From the NCBI GenBank assembly GCA_002150815.3, contig NDFF03000149.1, positions 119,186 to 183,185 on the forward strand: a DNA stretch of 64,000 nt. Direction: 5' to 3'. This stretch comes from Grammothele lineata (taxonomy: Eukaryota; Basidiomycota; Agaricomycetes; Polyporales; Polyporaceae). The notes below the pieces were generated by a model that saw only the letters and a program-made list of their open reading frames with translations, was not told where the DNA came from and did no database searches. Made by a program: the position numbers and the translations under genes. The first letter of the stretch is position 1. Every line of letters starts with the position of its first letter. Of this stretch, positions 57,847-64,000 are shown piece by piece.

Positions 57847-59394
57847 ATGGCTGACGATGCGGTGCTCCCCATCCCCAACCTCGCCCTCGCGCAAGACTAC
57901 TTCATTCTTTCCTCGCCATCTCTCGCGCACCTCCATGAGGGCTCGCGCAAGTCCCTCCTTGAGGGCATCCAAGCCGACCGTAAGTACGCACGCATCTCCT
58001 AGTGTTGCATGCAAAATGCTGAATGCGCATATAGACATGGCTCCCTATTACCGGATAGTCACTGCAACCTCTGCCCTGCCCCTCGACCAGGCGTTGCTGG
58101 AGCGTATGGAGAAGGAGAACAAGGATGAGCTGTACAAGATTGATGAGAGGCTAGAGGAGGCGAAAAAGACTGAGGGCGAGACAGACATCGCGGACGTGCT
58201 CCGTGCGCGCGCGAACTACTTGACTAGGATCGGAGACAAGGTGTGTATTCCTACGTCGCATACGTCGGATGGCTGGGCCTCATGCACAGGGTGTTTGCTC
58301 GCGTCTTAGGACAAGGCCGTGGAAGCACAGACGCTTGCGCTTGAGAAGACACCAGGGCTTGGCTCAAGGATAGACATTGTCCTCACGCTCATCCGAATCG
58401 GCCTGTTCTTCGGAGACCACGACATGATTACCAGCAGCTTGCAACAAGCAGAGGAGTGCGTCCCAGAGATCCTGTCTGTAGCGCGTATCTGACTTCGCTG
58501 CTTTCCAGGCTCGTTGAGAAGGGTGGCGATTGGGATCGTCGAAACCGTCTAAAGGTCTACCGCGGCCTACACCTGCTCTCGATCCGACAATTCAAGCGTG
58601 GGGGCGAACTCTTGCTCGATGCCCTCTCAACATTCACCGCGACGGAGCTCATCTCGTATAACGACTTCGTCGCATCAACAATCATCGCCAACGTCCTCAC
58701 CCTCAGCCGCCCCGACCTCAAGAAGAAGGTACGTCCTCCTCTTTCCTGTTTGATCCCGCTCTGAGCCCTTCGCTATCTGCACAATCAGCTCATCACCGCC
58801 CCCGAAGTCATCCAAGTCCTTCCCGAACTCCCTACCCTCTCCGACCTGATGAAGAGCTTGTACGACTCGCACTACGACAAGTTCTTCATCGCCCTCGGTG
58901 CGTTCCCCCACTTCCTCTTCCCTCGCGTATAAGTTCAAACCCGCTAACCCGCCAACGTCGACAGCCGCGCTCGAGCAGACGCACCTGAAGCCAAACCGCA
59001 TCCTCGCGCCACACGCGCGCTTCTACGTCCGCGAGATGCGCATCCTCGCATACAGCCAGCTGCTCGAGTCCTACCGGAGCCTGACGCTCGACAGCCTCGC
59101 GCGCTCGTTCGGCGTCAGCGTCGACTTCGTCGACAGGTGAGTGCCCTCTTCCCCTCGTCGTCGCTGTCTGCGTCTCGTCCGTAGGAGATGCTTATGCTGA
59201 CGCGTGCATGTTTGATTCGCAGCGAGCTCTCGCGGTTCATCGCGTCTGGCAGGCTGCACTGCACGATCGACAAGGTGAACGGCGTCGTCGAGACGAACCG
59301 GCCGTCGCTCAAGAACGCGCAGTACGAGACGGTCATCCGTCAGGGCGATATCCTCTTGAATGCCGTGCAGAGGCTGAGCAAAGTGCTGTACTGA
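57847..59394 (+). CDS. RPN7: Rpn7 (PSMD6), 26S proteasome lid subunit
   Basis: About seven exons from ATG 57847 to TGA 59392-59394. They carry [133 protein letters not shown] and the PCI end ([47 protein letters not shown]). Introns of about 50-70 nt are well formed. Known: Rpn7 is a PCI-domain subunit of the lid, contacting Rpn3 and Rpn6. The length and C-terminus agree with the family. It shares its promoter with RPN6. Confidence 0.95.
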
Positions 59395-59780
59395 TTGCGT
59401 GTAGCCCTAATTTGTAATGTAGGTACCTCTGAGATGCACGGCACACATGCAGTGATGTGCATTGACGTGTATTTGCGTTAAGTCTGTGGCACTTGATGCA
59501 TCCCTTATCCGTGAACCCATGCTTCACTATGGAGCTCCTTACGATTACCTATGCCATGGTCGGTGGGTTTAAAGGCCTCATAGAGTCGATCGTCCTTCGG
59601 AGTATCTCATTCTTATACATTATTCCACTGGTGCCACAGGCTACTCATCTGTTCGTCTCCACGGACACGGGATAGATATCGTCAATTCACATGTAACCGC
59701 CGTTGCCTCCCCGTGATTCACTGCTCGTCAACACGAGGTTAGCAGTGTACTCAGTGATCTAACATCCCCTCGTCCGTCCC
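59395..59780. other. Convergent 3' region
   Basis: Lies between the RPN7 stop and the NTPase-like pseudogene. Nothing recognised. Confidence 0.45.
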
Positions 59781-60903
59781 TTAGTCTCTACGGAAGCTTC
59801 TCCCACAGAACTCCCAATAGCCCTCCATGGTCCCTTCACACGGCTGCATGCTTCTGAGCATCTTCTTGGCCTGTGCGGACAGGTCAGCGGAGGGTGGGGA
59901 AGCGATTGTCGGCGAGTTGCGTCTCTCCTGCAGGCCTAAAATTTGCTCGTACACCTTCTCCTGAGAAACGATAGCAGCGCCGTAGGCCGAGATCCCTTCG
60001 CATACCACGCTGTAACCTCGTTCTTGCTTGACGATGCGCGTATTGGAGGGCTCAGCTTTCAGCATCATGCGAACATGTACTATCGGTTTAAATTTCAACT
60101 GCTGAAAGAGCTCCTCCGTGTACTCGCACGGCTCGATATTGTCGCCTCCGTCATTGAGGCTGATGTAGAGAGCTGATACGTGCTGTTCTGATAGTACGTC
60201 GTTGTTATGCAGGAAAGGGATGATGATGTTCTTGGACGGTAAGACAAGAGCAGCGCCGCGTGTGAGGAGTCCCAGGAGGTGTTTAACTTGAACTTTCCCG
60301 AATAAACCCGAAGTCGTTCCAATGAAATGGGTCAGATACATATAGGATCGATCAAAAATTTCTGGAAGCTGCAGAGGGGATTGTGTCGTTCCTGGAGGGA
60401 GGAATGCACTTAAGAATTTGCCTACTTTGATGACTAATGGCGTCTCGGTGCTAGCAAATGCATCTACATGGTCTAAGGATGTCGTTAGAGGGACTTCATA
60501 GAGAGAATCCGCGGTATTCAGTAGCATGAGCTGAGCCACCAAATGAATGTGCTCCTGTGGTTCGGCTCGCATCGTTGGGTCTCTAAGGAATTGGAGTAGG
60601 GCGGGCCCAAGCAGGAATGGGCGGCGGTTAAATGCTGTCTCATTGGGATGCATGAGAGTAATCGCTGCGACCGAGAGGATAGGCTCAGTAGGGGTGAATG
60701 TAACGAAACCTTGGCTTGTCGTGGCCAAGAGTCCCGTATAGTTGGCTGCGTGTGCGACTTCTAAGTGACCCGGTATCCCCGACTTGCTCCGTCCTAGATA
60801 GCTGTAGAGTGGTCCCAGAGCTAGGCGGCGTGTAATCAATGCTAGTGCCTCGCTGGAGGTGAATGATCTGATTGCATCATTTTGCATGCTTTTGCGAACG
60901 ACA

Positions 60904-61000
60904 CATCAGGAAAGGCCCATCTGTCTTCCGGTGTCTTTGAGTGGTCTTCACTGGGCAGCGTCAAATTCTTGTCAAGACTGCCCTTGGTCTTGGCTAAGAC
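60904..61000 (+). repeat. Left terminal inverted repeat of MITE
   Basis: Pairs with 61259-61355 over 97 bases. The mismatches I see lie near 60929, 60953, 60967 and 60986. Confidence 0.88.
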
Positions 61001-61258
61001 TAGCTAAGACCATAAGTAAAGACTTGAATAAAGACTTTGGAGCACAGAGACTAAATGGCTCATATATCAAGACTTATTATGAAGCTAGGTAAATGCATTA
61101 AAAGCTGCACAAAGGGGTTAAGGTATTTACAAGACAATTTAGGGTATCTGTAAGACAGCCTTCATTGACTCAAGACATAGACAAGACATACCTATTTTAC
61201 TGTAAGACATATTGCATTACTAAGACACTGTCAAGACCCTTTTTTGTGGTCTTAACTG

Positions 61259-61355
61259 GTCTTAGCCAAGACTAAGGGCAGTCTTGACAAGCATTTGACG
61301 CTGCCTAGTGAAGACCACTCAAAGACACCAGAAGACAGATGGGCCTTTCCTGATG
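61259..61355 (-). repeat. Right terminal inverted repeat of MITE
   Basis: Reverse complement of 60904-61000 with four differences. Confidence 0.88.
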
Positions 61356-62868
61356 CACTTGGTCCGCCGAGAAGAGCCACTCTGGCATGAGCGAGGATCG
61401 CCCTCGGACTGGCCCCACGGTCCAAAAGCGCCCTCCATCTGTAGCAAGAGGTCAGGCAATGGACGTCACCATCAGATGACATATCGACATACAACGGACG
61501 ACCAAACCCGGCGACAGCCTGGAAGGAAGCAAGAGACGCCAGACTCGAGGAATGTTCGGCTGGAAAGTCAACGTGTTGGTCAAATCCCAGGTTGGTCATG
61601 ACACAGAATAGGTCGTTGCTCTTGAAAATGTTAGGTTCGAGTTCAGTAATTGAAGATCCTCCTCCACCACCGGAAAATATAGTAGTAGGGGAGGCAGGTA
61701 TTACGAGGATGTTTAAGGATTGGGATAGATTGTGATCACTTCGGAGCAGCTTTCGAAAGATTTCAATACTCCCCCAATTGAGGCTAGCGTTCGTTGCCGA
61801 CTGGAGACTTGTGTCGCTTTCGAACAATATGTCGGCATCGTCGAAGGACACAGTCAACCCATGTGACAGATGAGAGAACATTTCACGAAAATTCGCTGCT
61901 GCTTCTAACAGAGTTTGGTCTGCTCACGCCTGTAAATACTTGACAGTACAAGAAAGGAAAAGGGTACTTGCATACGGGGCCTTGTATCTGTGCCGCGGCG
62001 CTGATAGCCCTCGGAAAATTAGCACAATCTTGCGAGTGGATGAGCTGTGATGCGTAATGAGCTCAAATTAATACAATGAATGGTGTCAGGGGTTACTCTC
62101 ACCTGCTGTGCTTGCACAATCACATCCTCAAAGAACAATCTTCGGAGGGTTCCCTCGTTTCCGAGACGTGACTGGGCATTCGGATTGAATATGCGATAAC
62201 ATTGATCTGTTCCGTCTTGCAACGACTTTTTCAAGGAGATAGTATCGATTCCGTCATCGACGATATTCTCGCTAGGTTTTTTCTTTATCAAGTCGTTTGG
62301 ATCACGAAGATACTTGACAATCTGAGAGACCAGTGCCGCCAATAGAGCTGTCAACTTTGTCTGGGTCCGAAGCAAGTCTTTCTCTCTAACGGCGTCCGTG
62401 ATCCACCGCTTGATTGACGCATCAGGGGGAGGGAAGCCTGCGACACGACTACCGTGAGTAGCCGTATGAATATATTTGCGCGACGAACCGATCTGGCTTG
62501 AGAAGCGACGAAAACTCACAATTGTCTTGGCCAAGGTTAATCAAGATGGTGGGATTCTGACGGGCCCAGTCATCGACTAGCCATGATTTTCTGCATCCGA
62601 ATGATTGAGTGATAACAATGACGGGGGGCGGTTGATTATGTATCTTGTCCATGAACCCAAGTTGGTCCTGGATGAGGTTCTCGTTTGTGCGACTGCCCTG
62701 TGGGAGCATGTGTGCAGCCTCATCGTTCTGGTCCTTCGATTTGGGCGGGGAAACGGCTGCATAATAAAGAAGTATTAATACATCACGAAGCATTAGCGTA
62801 AGTATGACTGCATGAAGCAGCATGATCATACACTGCCAACTCAGCTGAACCTCAGAGCACAAGTTCAA

Positions 62869-64000
62869 ATCATTATTGATGTCGGTAACCCCTATTGAAA
62901 CTTAAATACCAGGAAGAATCATGAATGATACAAGATAGGGACTAACAAGGCATGGATGAATGGACATCGTCCAAGTTATGATCACGAGTGTCCATTGAGA
63001 GCGGAGGATGAGCGCTTTGGAGTTCTTTTGTAAAGCTGGTTACTGAGAAAGAAACCCGATTGTTGTTAGAGATGTAGAAATCAAGCAGTAAGAACCAATG
63101 TTCGCTTCGTTGGGGTGTCGGGGAGCGTATACGTCCAATATATACACGGAGACCGTCCTGTAGGATGCCATCGATTTGACTGAAGTTCTCAGGGATCGCG
63201 AATGAGTCAGGTGTTCATCCAGGAACGTGATGCCTTCTTGACGTACATACACTCACAAACGTGGATTCATAGACATGAACATACCTGGGACCTGAGCGGG
63301 TCGGCCAGGCTTGACGTTTCACTAATATCGACGGACACGGAGCTACTGGTGGGATTATTGGGCTCAGTTGGTGGCTTAATCACCGCTCAGCACCTAGCAA
63401 CAGATGCCGTTGCAGATTTTAGACGTAGTGAAACGTCAACACGAAGCCTCGGGTTCTTCCGATCGCGGGTACACGGGTCTTGATTGTCCAGAGATACGAT
63501 CGACAACTGGCCTAGGTTGCGCTCAACATTCGTCCCTTCTGGACATACACTATTTTTCGCTGTGATCATGAAGGGAAAACCTACTAAACGCCAAAAGTTC
63601 ATACTGAACATGGTATTGCACGGCTCAAGACACTGGTTCAGAAGCGACACTCCTCAAATGCGAGATTTAGGCGAGCCGCTTGCCCACGAGATCCGATGAT
63701 GTCGTTCCGGCGCTTCTACTCTAGAGCTGAGACTAGGTGCATCATTCATTCAAACGAATGATTGTACGTACGCGCATACACAAACACCACAAGTCACTAC
63801 GTTCACTGGGGTGAGGGTGTTGACTCTGCTATATCGGAACATGCTGTGCCTCACGCCTCTTGCGACTAGGACTGGGACTCTGCGGAAGTCTGTTGATCGC
63901 ATGCACCTGATCGCGACTCGGTCGTATCCCTTTGCGTCCCCCTAGTAGTAGTGTTTCGTTCGCTTCACACTCGTATCCATCTGAATCTCAAGCGCAATTG
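62869..64000. other. Right edge, unresolved NTPase 5' part
   Basis: The minus strand at about 63400-63290 reads as a Ser/Thr/Pro/Asn-rich linker (VIKPPTEPNNPTSSS) ending at a GTATGT donor. It could belong to the upstream part of the disrupted NTPase gene. Frames at 63484-63699 (+) and 63387-63650 (-) overlap and neither is convincing. No other feature seen to the window end. Confidence 0.3.

Larger units (their letters stand above)
60904..61355. mobile_element. MITE with 97-bp terminal inverted repeats
   Basis: A 452-bp AT-richer element bounded by near-perfect inverted repeats, 60904-61000 and 61259-61355 (97 bp each, four mismatches by eye; ends CATCAGGAAAGGCCC / GGGCCTTTCCTGATG). The interior has repeated AAGACA/CAAGAC-like words and no coding capacity. 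The flanks show CA directly before and CA directly after the element, compatible with a 2-bp target-site duplication. Removing the element and one CA joins the two host exon halves in one open frame, which strongly supports the boundaries. The non-autonomous DNA-transposon class is not assigned. Confidence 0.88.
59781..62868 (-). pseudogene. P-loop NTPase-like gene disrupted by a MITE
   Basis: Minus-strand exons resemble a large basidiomycete NTPase family. One exon (about 62760-62525) has VIVITQSFGCRKSWLVDDWA, a degenerate Walker A where the usual GxGKS reads FGCRKS. After an intron come FPPPDASIKRWI and LTALLAALVSQIVKYLRDP (about 62435-62290). Another exon (about 61925-61356) carries LTVSFDDADILFESD and ARVALLGGPS. 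That reading frame is cut by the 452-bp element at 60904-61355. It resumes immediately after it (from about 60903, SFTSSEALALITRRLALGPL) and runs to the stop at 59781. The element introduces stops in frame on both sides. N-terminal exons probably lie in 62.9-63.6 kb but were not resolved. Similarity to crinkler-associated NTPases is from memory. The interrupted gene is probably dead unless the element is spliced out. Confidence 0.6.

Noticed and set aside
60904..61355. Long inverted repeat considered as a regulatory hairpin or CRISPR-like array
   Set aside because: Its ends coincide with interruption of a coding exon and a CA duplication, which identifies it as a MITE insertion.

Overview
The window reads as nuclear DNA of a mushroom-forming basidiomycete (Agaricomycetes; Polyporales is plausible but not proven). 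Reasons: coding regions split by many short GT-AG introns of about 50-75 nt, GC-rich exons, an intron-containing tRNA-Tyr, abundant F-box and RING genes, and typical single-copy fungal housekeeping genes (Rpn6, Rpn7, Vps41, Iml1, Cox16, a P4-ATPase). All gene models were spliced by eye, so exon ends are approximate unless stated.

Layout. 0.6-2.8 kb: OTT_1508-like deaminase family gene (+). 4.0-4.5 kb: an unrecognised small ORF (-). 5.9-8.8 kb: a broken RING-H2 fragment followed by an intact four-helix membrane RING-H2 ligase (+). 9.3-13.2 kb: F-box gene (-), tRNA-Tyr (+), second F-box gene (+, apparently frameshifted). 13.5-17.0 kb: two copies (A, B) of a membrane-anchored kinase-like family (-). 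17.7-23.0 kb: phospholipid flippase (-). 24.7-25.9 kb: low-complexity hypothetical protein (+). 27.0-28.1 kb: APH-fold protein with an altered catalytic loop (-). 29.3-29.9 kb: possible DUF7770-like protein (+). 30.7-38.7 kb: a remnant and three more copies (C, D, E) of the kinase-like family (+), interleaved with a duplicated five-exon small gene and a decayed COX16 copy. 40.8-45.4 kb: true COX16 (-) head-to-head with VPS41 (+). 45.7-47.1 kb: third F-box gene (-). 47.8-52.9 kb: IML1 (-). 53.4-55.1 kb: secreted, probably GPI-anchored App1-type phosphatase (-). 55.7-59.4 kb: two proteasome lid genes, RPN6 (-) and RPN7 (+), sharing one divergent promoter. 59.8-62.9 kb: a P-loop NTPase-like gene broken by a 452-bp MITE.

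How it fits together. Two kinds of sequence alternate. Conserved housekeeping blocks serve proteasome assembly, vacuole fusion and TORC1 control (HOPS Vps41, SEACIT Iml1), cytochrome oxidase assembly and lipid asymmetry. Between them lie fast-evolving accessory blocks: the kinase-like cluster, its small-gene partner, F-box/RING genes and the MITE-hit NTPase. The most distinctive accessory signal is the repeated unit 'kinase-like gene(s) + about 104-aa five-exon gene + COX16-derived sequence' at 31.5-41.3 kb. In both small genes the first coding exon appears to be the bare ATG.
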